Of a DNA stretch of 6,935 nucleotides, positions 1-5,741 are shown one piece after another. This DNA is from an uncultured Gammaproteobacteria bacterium (GTDB lineage Bacteria; Pseudomonadota; Gammaproteobacteria; UBA9214). The stretch lies in the NCBI GenBank assembly GCA_905480305.1, contig CAJQPV010000040.1:1-6935 (forward strand), given 5' to 3'. Both the position numbers and the translations under genes were made by a program. The notes under the pieces are model-generated. The model did not search any database, was not told the DNA's origin, and saw nothing but the letters and a program-made list of their open reading frames with translations. Each line of letters starts with the position of its first letter. The stretch's first letter is position 1.

Positions 1-514
1 CAACAGTGCTGTCATCGTTACTCAGTATGTCGTCCGCACCGGCCTCCAGTGCGACTTCCATCACCTGGTCTTCATCAACCCCGGCCGCAAAACTGAGTAT
101 GCCGGTATTCGCAAACTGGTAGGCCACCGAACCACCCGTACCGAGGTTACCGCCCGCCTTTGAAAACGCATGTCGCACCTCGGCCACCGTACGGTTACGG
201 TTATCGGTCACACAGTCAACCATTACCGCGATACCGCCCGGACCGTAACCCTCGTAACGCACTTCTTCGAAGTTCTCACCGTCCTGCGCACCCGAGCCGC
301 GCTTGATGGCACGCTCAATGGTGTCCTTGGTCATGTTCCCGGCCAGCGCCTTGTCCACCGCCAGCCTCAGCCGTGGGTTGCTTGCCGGATCCGGCTCACC
401 CATTTTGGCCGCTACCGTGATTTCACGAATCAGCTTGGTAAATAACTTGCCGCGCTTGACATCCTGGGCACCCTTGCGGTGTTGAATATTGGCCCATTTA
501 CTGTGTCCTGCCAT
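1..514 (-). CDS. yebC: YebC/PmpR/TACO1 family protein, C-terminus cut by window edge
   Basis: Reading leftward from the ATG at 514 gives 171 codons without a stop, running off the window. The protein opens with [18 protein letters not shown], the hallmark N-terminus of the YebC family, followed by [13 protein letters not shown], a [15 protein letters not shown] segment, YEGYGPGG and [14 protein letters not shown], all in the expected order. Family members are about 245 residues, so roughly the last 75 are outside the window. YebC/PmpR proteins were described as DNA-binding regulators (PmpR in Pseudomonas), and relatives including mitochondrial TACO1 have been linked to relief of ribosome stalling at proline-rich stretches; the sequence cannot choose between these roles. 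The start is fixed by the family N-terminus; the ATG at 530 is out of frame. Ribosome-binding signal is weak (AGGA very close to the ATG). It follows aspS on the same strand, as is common in gammaproteobacteria, where ruvC and ruvAB often come next. Confidence 0.96.
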   Translation of the reverse strand, partial: MAGHSKWANIQHRKGAQDVKRGKLFTKLIREITVAAKMGEPDPASNPRLRLAVDKALAGNMTKDTIERAIKRGSGAQDGENFEEVRYEGYGPGGIAVMVDCVTDNRNRTVAEVRHAFSKAGGNLGTGGSVAYQFANTGILSFAAGVDEDQVMEVALEAGADDILSNDDSTV

Positions 515-546
515 AATCCTGTCGTCCCATGCGTCTAAATACGGCC

Positions 547-574
547 ATTCTACCACCGTCATCAGGGAGATTAA
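547..574 (-). promoter_or_regulatory. Possible sigma70-type promoter for yebC
   Basis: On the minus strand TAGAAT (547-552, five of six consensus bases) lies 16 bp downstream of TTAATC (569-574, a weak -35 with three matches). Transcription would begin about 40 nt from... 25-35 nt upstream of the yebC ATG. This would give yebC and any downstream genes a start independent of aspS. The -35 element lies within the hairpin at 564-580. Prediction by eye only. Confidence 0.3.
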
Positions 575-596
575 CTCCCTCCTCCCTCAGGGGGAG
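564..596 (-). repeat. Alternating inverted repeats in the aspS-yebC gap
   Basis: AGGGAG (564-569) and CTCCCT (575-580) form a perfect 6-bp stem around a 5-nt loop. Directly beside it CTCCC (582-586) can pair with GGGAG (592-596). On the leftward transcript the purine-rich middle arm can pair with the pyrimidine-rich arm on either side, so the two hairpins compete. Neither is followed by a run of T on the minus strand, so this is not a standard intrinsic terminator. Confidence 0.45.
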
Positions 597-625
597 AGGA
601 ATCATTTCCCGTGCTGGTGCAGGTT

Positions 626-647
626 ATCCGCCACCCGAAGGTGGGAT
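626..647 (-). repeat. UUCG-tetraloop hairpin downstream of aspS
   Basis: On the minus strand CCACC and GGTGG (631-635 with 640-644) enclose a TTCG loop closed by a C-G pair, the very stable UUCG tetraloop form. The stem can be lengthened by ATCC/GGAT pairing (626-629 with 644-647) if two bases bulge. It lies about 40 nt after the aspS stop. No T-run follows, so it is more likely an mRNA 3'-end stabiliser or processing boundary than a strong terminator. Confidence 0.45.
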
Positions 648-685
648 CCCTGTCAGGAATTCTAAAATATTGATGCAGCCGCGGT

Positions 686-2467
686 TCAGGGAGCAACCTC
701 GGGCGGCTTGCGCAGGTGAATACCGAGCTCGATCAACTGTCCGGGTGCCACTGCTGAGGGTGCATTGGTTAACGGACAGGCAGCGGTTTGCGTCTTCGGA
801 AAGGCCATTACCTCACGAATGGATGCAGCCCCCGCCATCAACATCACCAGCCGGTCGACGCCAAAGGCGATACCGCCATGCGGCGGACAACCGTACTTCA
901 GGGCGTCCAGCAGGAAGCCGAACTTGTCGCGCCCTTCCTCCTCGCCAATACCGAGCAGCTTCAACACAGCCTGCTGCATGTCGGTGTTGTGAATACGAAT
1001 GGAACCGCCACCCAGTTCGATGCCGTTTAACACCATGTCATAGGCGCGTGACAGGCTGGCGCCCGGGTCCGCGACCAGCGCTGCCGGGTCATCGCTGTTG
1101 GGTGCAGTAAACGGATGGTGCAGCGCCATCCAGCGATTGTTCTTTTCGTCACGTTCGAACAAGGGGAAGTCAACCACCCACACCGGTTCCCAGTCACCCT
1201 CGACCAGGCCAAGATCAACACCCAGTCGCACACGCAGCGCACCCAGCGAGTCGTTCACGACGCGGGCCTTGTCCGCACCAAAGAAGACAAGGTCACCATC
1301 GACGACACCGGTACGCTCGACAATGGCTGCAACTACATCATCGGGCAGGAACTTGAGAATGGGTGATTGCAGACCCTCACGGCCAGCGGCAACATCATTC
1401 ACCTTGATGTAGGCCAGGCCTCGTGCGCCGTATTTGCTGACGTACTTGGTGTAATCATCAATCACCTTGCGACTGAGGTTACTGCCACCCGGCACTTTCA
1501 GGGCGGCGATACGACCGTCCGGATCATTGGCAGGGCCGGAAAACACCTTGAACTCCACCGCTTGCATGACATCGCCCAGATCGACCAGTTCCAGCGGAAT
1601 ACGCAGGTCCGGCCGGTCGGTACCAAAACGCAGCATGGATTCCGCATAGCTGATGCGCGGAAACGGGTCCGGCAGGGAAACATCCAGAACATCCCGGAAC
1701 AGCTTGCGCACCATGGTCTCGGTGAGGGACATAATGCCATCTTCATCGGTAAATGCTGTCTCGATATCCAGCTGGGTGAATTCAGGCTGACGATCCGCAC
1801 GCAGGTCTTCATCGCGGAAACAGCGCGCAATCTGGTAATAACGGTCGACACCACCCATCATCAGCAACTGCTTGAACAATTGCGGTGACTGCGGCATGGC
1901 AAAGAATTCGCCCGGGTAGGTACGACTGGGTATCAGGTAATCACGTGCGCCTTCCGGTGTGGAGCGCGTCATGATCGGTGTCTCCACGTCGATGAAACCG
2001 TTTTCATCAAGGTAGCTGCGCATCGCATGGGTAACGCGTGCGCGCAGGCGCAACTTTTCCTGCATTTCGGGGCGACGCAAGTCAATGTAGCGATAGCGCA
2101 GACGCAGCTCCTCGTTAACGTCCTGGTCATCCAGCTGGAACGGCGGTGTCTCGGCGGCATTCAGCACTTCAAGTTCCAGCCCCAGCACCTCGACCTGGCC
2201 GGTGGGCATGTCCGCATTGATAGTGCCCTCGGGACGACTGCGCACCCGCCCGGTCACCTTTAATACGAATTCATTCCGCACGCGTTCGGCGGTGGCAAAC
2301 ACCGCTTCCCGATCGGGGTCAAAGACAATCTGAACCAGTCCCTTGTGATCGCGCAGGTCAACAAAAATGACGCCACCATGATCACGCCGGCGATGCACCC
2401 AGCCGCAGAGTGTAACTTCCTGATCAAGATGGGTTTCGTTTGGTTCACCACAATAGAGACTGCGCAT
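686..2467 (-). CDS. aspS: Aspartyl-tRNA synthetase, predicted non-discriminating type
   Basis: Class IIb aminoacyl-tRNA synthetase that charges tRNA(Asp) with aspartate in the cytoplasm. With the start used here it has 593 residues, close to the 590 of E. coli. Visible parts: N-terminal OB-fold anticodon-binding domain (about 1-105, [12 protein letters not shown]), class II motif 1 (about 156-177, [21 protein letters not shown] region), motif 2 (217-236, [20 protein letters not shown]), the bacterial GAD insertion (about 285-415, [11 protein letters not shown]) and motif 3 (532-540, GIAFGVDRL). An in-frame ATG two codons upstream, at 2473, is possible, but the only Shine-Dalgarno-like GGA (2476-2478) is 2 nt from that ATG and 8 nt from the one at 2467, and the family N-terminus is MRxxYCG. 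His30 and Gly81 match the residues linked to tRNA(Asn) charging in Pseudomonas aeruginosa AspRS, whereas E. coli has Leu30 and Lys81. It lies 64 bp after the zinc-ribbon gene on the same strand. Confidence 0.98.
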   Translation of the reverse strand: MRSLYCGEPNETHLDQEVTLCGWVHRRRDHGGVIFVDLRDHKGLVQIVFDPDREAVFATAERVRNEFVLKVTGRVRSRPEGTINADMPTGQVEVLGLELEVLNAAETPPFQLDDQDVNEELRLRYRYIDLRRPEMQEKLRLRARVTHAMRSYLDENGFIDVETPIMTRSTPEGARDYLIPSRTYPGEFFAMPQSPQLFKQLLMMGGVDRYYQIARCFRDEDLRADRQPEFTQLDIETAFTDEDGIMSLTETMVRKLFRDVLDVSLPDPFPRISYAESMLRFGTDRPDLRIPLELVDLGDVMQAVEFKVFSGPANDPDGRIAALKVPGGSNLSRKVIDDYTKYVSKYGARGLAYIKVNDVAAGREGLQSPILKFLPDDVVAAIVERTGVVDGDLVFFGADKARVVNDSLGALRVRLGVDLGLVEGDWEPVWVVDFPLFERDEKNNRWMALHHPFTAPNSDDPAALVADPGASLSRAYDMVLNGIELGGGSIRIHNTDMQQAVLKLLGIGEEEGRDKFGFLLDALKYGCPPHGGIAFGVDRLVMLMAGAASIREVMAFPKTQTAACPLTNAPSAVAPGQLIELGIHLRKPPEVAP

Positions 2468-2531
2468 AGTCATTTTCCAGGTTCAATAATGCAAGGGTAT
2501 GGGAGATAAACAGAGGGCCAGGCAACGGCTG

Positions 2532-2828
2532 TCAGCCAGAGCTGCCGGATTTCTTTTTGGTCGGTGTACTGCCTGGCTTGTCACCGCTAGCGGTCTTGGC
2601 AGCAGGCGTTTCTTTTTTTCCGGACTTGTCGAGATTCTTTTTGTCCCCGGTCTTGAAATCGGTTTCATACCAGCCACCACCCTTGAGCCGGAATGCCGGT
2701 GCCGACACCAGCTTCTTCAGTGTCTCGGCACCGCAGTCCGGGCACGTCGTCAGGGGTGCCTCACTGATTTTTTGCAAACTGTCGAAAACGTGGCCGCACG
2801 TCTCGCACTGATACTCATAAATCGGCAT
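2532..2828 (-). CDS. FmdB-type zinc-ribbon protein, small
   Basis: A 98-residue protein opening MPIYEYQCETCGHVFD, the typical start of the FmdB/CxxC-CxxC-SSSS regulatory-protein family. Cys8/Cys11 and Cys29/Cys32 form two CxxC knuckles that would bind one zinc ion. The conserved segment FRLKGGGWYETDF follows at about 46-58. From about residue 60 the chain turns into a Lys/Ser/Thr/Gly-rich, low-complexity tail ending KKKSGSSG, probably disordered and basic. The family takes its name from a regulator of amide/formamide use, but the role of most members is unknown, so no function should be read from the name. The start has an AGG 8 nt upstream (2837-2839) and a good promoter further up. It probably leads the transcript into aspS, a linkage seen in other gammaproteobacteria. 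The 58-64 bp between this gene and aspS show no terminator. Confidence 0.93.
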   Translation of the reverse strand: MPIYEYQCETCGHVFDSLQKISEAPLTTCPDCGAETLKKLVSAPAFRLKGGGWYETDFKTGDKKNLDKSGKKETPAAKTASGDKPGSTPTKKKSGSSG

Positions 2829-2870
2829 GTTGTAAACCTGAAAAAAGTACTGTCAAAAAAGAAAGGCAGC

Positions 2871-2898
2871 ATTATACAGGCCATTGGCGGCAAGGTAA
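2871..2898 (-). promoter_or_regulatory. Likely promoter of zinc-ribbon-aspS transcript
   Basis: A perfect TATAAT on the minus strand (2871-2876) lies 16 bp from TTACCT (2893-2898, three of six -35 bases). Transcription would begin near 2864, leaving a leader of about 36 nt with an AGG 8 nt before the ATG. This is the strongest sigma70-like -10 seen in the window and sits in the right place. Confidence 0.55.
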
Positions 2899-2915
2899 TA
2901 GCTACATTCACCCTG

Positions 2916-2940
2916 AAAACCGGCTGTCGACAGCGGTTTT
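2916..2940. repeat. Long inverted repeat with perfect 12-bp palindrome between divergent genes
   Basis: GCTGTCGACAGC (2923-2934) is its own reverse complement. It is flanked by AAAACC (2916-2921) and GGTTTT (2935-2940), also complementary, with a single unpaired G at 2922. As RNA it would fold into a 10-bp stem with a UCGA loop and one bulge, an A-tract before and a T-tract after, which resembles an intrinsic terminator on either strand. As DNA it resembles an operator for a dimeric protein. It lies between the two divergent transcripts, upstream of both starts. Which of the two roles it plays is not visible. Confidence 0.6.
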
Positions 2941-2966
2941 TAGCAGTTTCTCGCGCCCGGCGATTC

Positions 2967-2975
2967 TGTGACAAT
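2967..2975 (+). promoter_or_regulatory. Weak extended -10 candidate for the ABC exporter gene
   Basis: TGTGACAAT carries the TGn extension followed by GACAAT, which matches TATAAT at four of six places. Nothing convincing is found at the -35 distance. It would place transcription start about 25 nt before the exporter ATG. Offered only as the best rightward candidate in this gap. Confidence 0.22.
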
Positions 2976-3007
2976 AGGCCGGCCCACAACCACCCAATCT
3001 GCAAAAT

Positions 3008-4831
3008 ATGCGTTCACACCATACTACCCTGCCTGGCACCGCCGGCAATGACCTGAAGACATTGCGGGCACTGGCGCCGTTTTTATGGAAATACCGTGGC
3101 CGGGTGTTGCTGGCACTGGCTTTCCTGGTGCTGGCCAAGGTCGCCAATGTGGGCGTGCCACTGGTGCTCAAGGAGATCGTTGATGCTCTTGATATCAACG
3201 GCCATGAGGAACTGCTGCTGCCAATGTCTTTTTTGCTGGTTTACGGAGCACTGCGACTGACCAGCTCACTGTTCAACGAACTGCGTGATGCAGTCTTCGC
3301 CCGTGTGCGCCACGGCGCCATGCGCAGCGTCTCGCTAAAGGTACTGGAACACCTGCACCGGCTTTCCCTGCGGTTTCACCTGGAACGAAAAACCGGCGGG
3401 CTGTCCCGTGACATTGACCGCGGCACCCGCAGCGTCAGTTCACTGATGAACTACATGGTATTCAGCATCCTGCCGACGCTGGTTGAAATCATCCTGGTAG
3501 CCTTCATTCTGCTGTCACGCTATGACGCCTGGTTTGCCATCGTGACCTTCATTGCCGTTATCAGCTATATCGGTTTCACCATGACAGTGACGGAGTGGCG
3601 CATGAAATACCGGATCGCCATGAACAAACATGATTCTGTCGCCAATACCCAGGCCATCGACAGTCTGCTGAATTACGAGACGGTCAAATACTTCGGCAAT
3701 GAAGACCATGAACTGTCACGTTATGATGCCAGCCTGAAAGAATGGGAAGGCCAGGCCGTAAAAAGCCAGACATCGCTGTCCGCATTGAACTTCGGCCAGT
3801 CGGTCATCATCGCCGTCGGCGTTACCGTGATCATGATCATGGCGGCACAGGGCGTAGTCGATGGCAGCATGACCCTCGGCGACCTGGTACTGGTAAACGC
3901 CTTCCTGCTGCAATTGTTTATTCCGCTCAACTTTCTCGGCATCGTCTACAGCCAGCTAAAACATGCACTCACCGACATGCACCTGATGTTCGATGTACTC
4001 AACAGGGAACCCGAAATCACCGACCGCCCGGATGCCAGGCCGCTGGATCCCGGCAACAGTGAAATCCGCTTTGAACATGTCTGCTTCGCCTATGAGAAGG
4101 ATCGCCCCATCCTGCACGACGTCAATTTCACTGTCGTCCCCGGACAAAAGGTTGCGATTGTCGGACCCAGCGGCGCAGGAAAATCAACACTGGCGCGGCT
4201 GCTGTTTCGTTTCTATGAAACCGGTGCCGGACGTATCCTCATCAACAACCAGGACATCAGCCAGGTCACACAGGACAGCCTGCGCCGCAGCATCGGCATC
4301 GTGCCGCAAGATACCGTGTTGTTTAATGATTCCCTGCTCTACAACATCGGCTACGCGAGACCGTCTGCAAGCCGGGACGAGATTGAACAGGCGGCCCGGG
4401 TCGCCAATATTCACGGCTTTATTGAAGGCTTGCCACAGGGCTACGACACCATTGTGGGCGAACGTGGACTGAAACTGTCCGGCGGTGAAAAACAACGGGT
4501 TGCCATCGCCCGCGCGGTACTGAAGGACCCGCGCATCCTGGTCTTTGATGAAGCGACATCCAGCCTCGACTCACACTCGGAACAGGCAATTCTTACCGCC
4601 CTGCGCGAAGCCGCTGCGCATCATACCAGCCTGGTCATTGCACACCGGCTGTCTACTATTGTGGATGCCGATCACATTCTGGTCATGGAGGCCGGCCGGA
4701 TTATCGAAGCCGGCGTACACCACAGCCTGCTGCAGCAAAAAGGCACCTATGCAAGACTGTGGGCACTGCAGCAGAAAGAGTCCCGGCAGCAGGCAATACC
4801 AGCACCTGGGCAGGACAACGAATCAGGCTGA
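3008..4831 (+). CDS. Atm1/ABCB7-type ABC exporter, permease fused to ATPase
   Basis: A 607-residue half-transporter: one membrane domain (about 30-335, six expected helices) followed by one nucleotide-binding domain, working as a homodimer in the inner membrane. ATPase motifs are all intact: A-loop Tyr362, Walker A GPSGAGKST (386-394), Q-loop Gln434, signature LSGGEKQR (490-497), Walker B ILVFDEA (510-516), D-loop SSLD (518-521) and H-loop His546. The membrane domain is Atm1-like, e.g. LAKVANVGVPLVLKEIVDAL and DSLLNYETVKYFGNE. Atm1 proteins export glutathione-based sulfur or metal species, linked to cytosolic Fe-S assembly in mitochondria and to heavy-metal defence in bacteria. Compared from memory with the Novosphingobium structure, Tyr187, Arg198, Arg202, Asn261 and Gln264 fall at glutathione-contact positions 195, 206, 210, 269 and 272, but position 323 is Ser315 instead of Arg. 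The ATG has no clear Shine-Dalgarno sequence. It is divergent from the zinc-ribbon-aspS series and ends at a shared terminator. Confidence 0.95.
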   Translation: MRSHHTTLPGTAGNDLKTLRALAPFLWKYRGRVLLALAFLVLAKVANVGVPLVLKEIVDALDINGHEELLLPMSFLLVYGALRLTSSLFNELRDAVFARVRHGAMRSVSLKVLEHLHRLSLRFHLERKTGGLSRDIDRGTRSVSSLMNYMVFSILPTLVEIILVAFILLSRYDAWFAIVTFIAVISYIGFTMTVTEWRMKYRIAMNKHDSVANTQAIDSLLNYETVKYFGNEDHELSRYDASLKEWEGQAVKSQTSLSALNFGQSVIIAVGVTVIMIMAAQGVVDGSMTLGDLVLVNAFLLQLFIPLNFLGIVYSQLKHALTDMHLMFDVLNREPEITDRPDARPLDPGNSEIRFEHVCFAYEKDRPILHDVNFTVVPGQKVAIVGPSGAGKSTLARLLFRFYETGAGRILINNQDISQVTQDSLRRSIGIVPQDTVLFNDSLLYNIGYARPSASRDEIEQAARVANIHGFIEGLPQGYDTIVGERGLKLSGGEKQRVAIARAVLKDPRILVFDEATSSLDSHSEQAILTALREAAAHHTSLVIAHRLSTIVDADHILVMEAGRIIEAGVHHSLLQQKGTYARLWALQQKESRQQAIPAPGQDNESG

Positions 4832-4836
4832 AAAAC

Positions 4837-4858
4837 AAAACCCGCCTGCTGGCGGGTT
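4837..4858 (-). terminator. Intrinsic terminator shared by exporter and barrel genes
   Basis: AACCCGCC (4839-4846) and GGCGGGTT (4851-4858) form a perfect 8-bp stem with a 4-nt loop. On the minus strand it is followed by TTTTGTTTTT, reading on from the T-ended stem, which makes it a strong terminator for the leftward barrel gene about 28 nt after its stop. On the plus strand the stem begins 7 nt after the exporter stop but is followed only by TTCTG, so it should be weaker in that direction. Confidence 0.85.
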
Positions 4859-4885
4859 CTGAAAAAACAATTATCCGGGCGACGC

Positions 4886-5533
4886 TTACATATCTACACG
4901 CATCCCCAGAAACAGGTTCGTGGCATTGTCATCACTGAAGCGCGTACCCCTGACCCGCACAGAAAACTTCTTGTGAAAATTGTAGATCAGACCGAGGCCA
5001 AAACCGGTACCAGAATCTGATCCGACATCGCGATAGATCACGTGAGGCGTCATCTCCAGCTTCTTCATTGCCTGTACACGGGCATAGAAAGTGGCTTCGT
5101 AACCTTCATCCTTGTCATTAACATTTACTTTTGGCCCGGTGCCGTCAACGTTTTGTCCATCGTTATCAAATCTGGCTTTACCGGTAGTCTGTTCGTCCAC
5201 GTAGACGGCATTCAGGACCAGGTCCACCTTGTCCATAACAGAATAATTCCCGCCGAAGCCTATCTTGAATTCATCAATATCCAGATCATTGTAGGAAGTG
5301 CCATCGATATCATCTACAAAGAGGCGCGAATACCGGCCAATAATATGAATGTAATCAGTCGCTCCAAACGAAAACCCTGCCTCAAAACCATCAGCTTCGA
5401 TGGAATCGGCATCCAGGTTCCGGTAACCGCCTTCCATATAGGTATAGTTAAAACCCTTGGCGGCCACTGTGGGTGGGACCAGCAAAACCAGGCAGGCTGA
5501 TGTCAGCACCGCCATAAAACGTTTATTATTCAT
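4886..5533 (-). CDS. Secreted outer-membrane beta-barrel protein, function unknown
   Basis: A 215-residue protein beginning MNNKRFMAVLTSACLVLL, a typical Sec signal peptide with likely cleavage after VAA at about residue 25. The mature part alternates polar and nonpolar residues in about eight to ten stretches rich in Tyr, Phe and Gly (for example FNYTYMEGGYRNL, YIHIIGRYSRLFV, IGFGGNYSV, GFGLGLIYNF, FSVRVRGTRF), as expected for a small transmembrane barrel. The pattern recalls OmpX-like and Xanthomonas Ax21-like barrels, but this is only a resemblance. The chain ends NLFLGMRVDM, without the terminal aromatic residue usual for barrel insertion. A long Asp/Asn/Gly-rich loop lies at about 113-144. 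A longer reading from 5560 is possible, but the strong GGAGGAG 5 nt before the ATG at 5533 and the signal peptide fix the start there. No neighbour suggests a function. Confidence 0.85.
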   Translation of the reverse strand: MNNKRFMAVLTSACLVLLVPPTVAAKGFNYTYMEGGYRNLDADSIEADGFEAGFSFGATDYIHIIGRYSRLFVDDIDGTSYNDLDIDEFKIGFGGNYSVMDKVDLVLNAVYVDEQTTGKARFDNDGQNVDGTGPKVNVNDKDEGYEATFYARVQAMKKLEMTPHVIYRDVGSDSGTGFGLGLIYNFHKKFSVRVRGTRFSDDNATNLFLGMRVDM

Positions 5534-5538
5534 CCGAT

Positions 5539-5545
5539 CTCCTCC
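5539..5545 (-). promoter_or_regulatory. Strong Shine-Dalgarno sequence of the barrel gene
   Basis: GGAGGAG on the minus strand ends 5 nt before the ATG at 5533. It is the best ribosome-binding site in the window, decides the start of this gene against an in-frame ATG at 5560, and suggests that the protein is made in quantity. Confidence 0.8.
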
Positions 5546-5587
5546 AGGATTAACGAGCATTTATGCTGATTTTTTTATAGGTCAACG

Positions 5588-5616
5588 ATACTAAGTAATG
5601 CACCCAGACCATTCAA
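5588..5616 (-). promoter_or_regulatory. Likely promoter of the barrel gene
   Basis: TTGAAT (5611-5616) and TAGTAT (5588-5593) on the minus strand are separated by 17 bp, each matching consensus at four of six positions. Transcription would start near 5580, leaving a leader of about 45 nt. A second possible -35, TTGACC (5580-5585), lies further in but lacks a good -10. The leader also contains AGCAT/ATGCT (5556-5567), a small inverted repeat. Confidence 0.4.
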
Positions 5617-5652
5617 GTATTTTCCATTTAAATTCAACGCTAATACGGCCTT

Positions 5653-5689
5653 ACCGGGCAAACCCGGTCTCGCCCGGGGACCGCCCGGG
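5653..5689. repeat. Two G+C-rich hairpins between divergent genes
   Basis: ACCGGG (5653-5658) pairs with CCCGGT (5663-5668) around CAAA. Immediately after, CCCGGG (5673-5678) pairs with a second CCCGGG (5684-5689) around a 5-nt loop. All arms share the CCGGG/CCCGG core, so they can also pair crosswise. They stand between the barrel promoter and the reductase start, so they are not terminators of a visible converging gene. No T-run follows on either strand. Confidence 0.5.
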
Positions 5690-5723
5690 TGTGGCAGCAT
5701 TCAGACAACCCGGATATACAACA

Positions 5724-5741
5724 ATGGCTTACACGCTATGA
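5724..5741 (+). other. Possible five-codon mini-ORF overlapping the reductase start
   Basis: ATG at 5724 encodes MAYTL and stops at TGA 5739-5741, which overlaps the reductase ATG as ATGA. A GGA 9 nt upstream of this ATG is the only Shine-Dalgarno-like sequence nearby; the reductase ATG itself has none. This arrangement would allow translation to end and restart on the reductase. Short enough to occur by chance. Confidence 0.3.

Noticed and set aside
529..1110. Rightward open frame of 193 codons across the aspS 3' end
   Set aside because: Most of it is the opposite strand of aspS, its product is Arg/Pro/Ser-rich with no known motif, and it has no convincing ribosome-binding site.
1367..1888. 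Rightward open frame of 173 codons inside aspS
   Set aside because: It lies wholly antisense to a clear, conserved synthetase gene and shows no family features.
2841..2866. TTGACA on the minus strand near the zinc-ribbon gene as a -35 element
   Set aside because: The matching -10 would overlap the start codon, and a better placed TATAAT lies upstream.
2923..2934. Possible LexA (SOS) box in GCTGTCGACAGC
   Set aside because: A gammaproteobacterial LexA site needs CTGT and ACAG separated by 8 bp; here the gap is only 2 bp.
2499..3056. Rightward open frame of 185 codons over the zinc-ribbon gene
   Set aside because: It is antisense to a protein with intact zinc-binding cysteines, crosses the divergent promoter region and runs into the exporter start.
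4841..4852. Twelve bases of the terminator recur at 6531-6542
   Set aside because: The second copy is ordinary coding sequence for Arg-Leu-Leu within the reductase, so the match is most likely chance.
5042..5500. Rightward open frame of 152 codons antisense to the barrel gene
   Set aside because: The leftward frame has a signal peptide, a strong Shine-Dalgarno site and a terminator; the rightward one has none of these.
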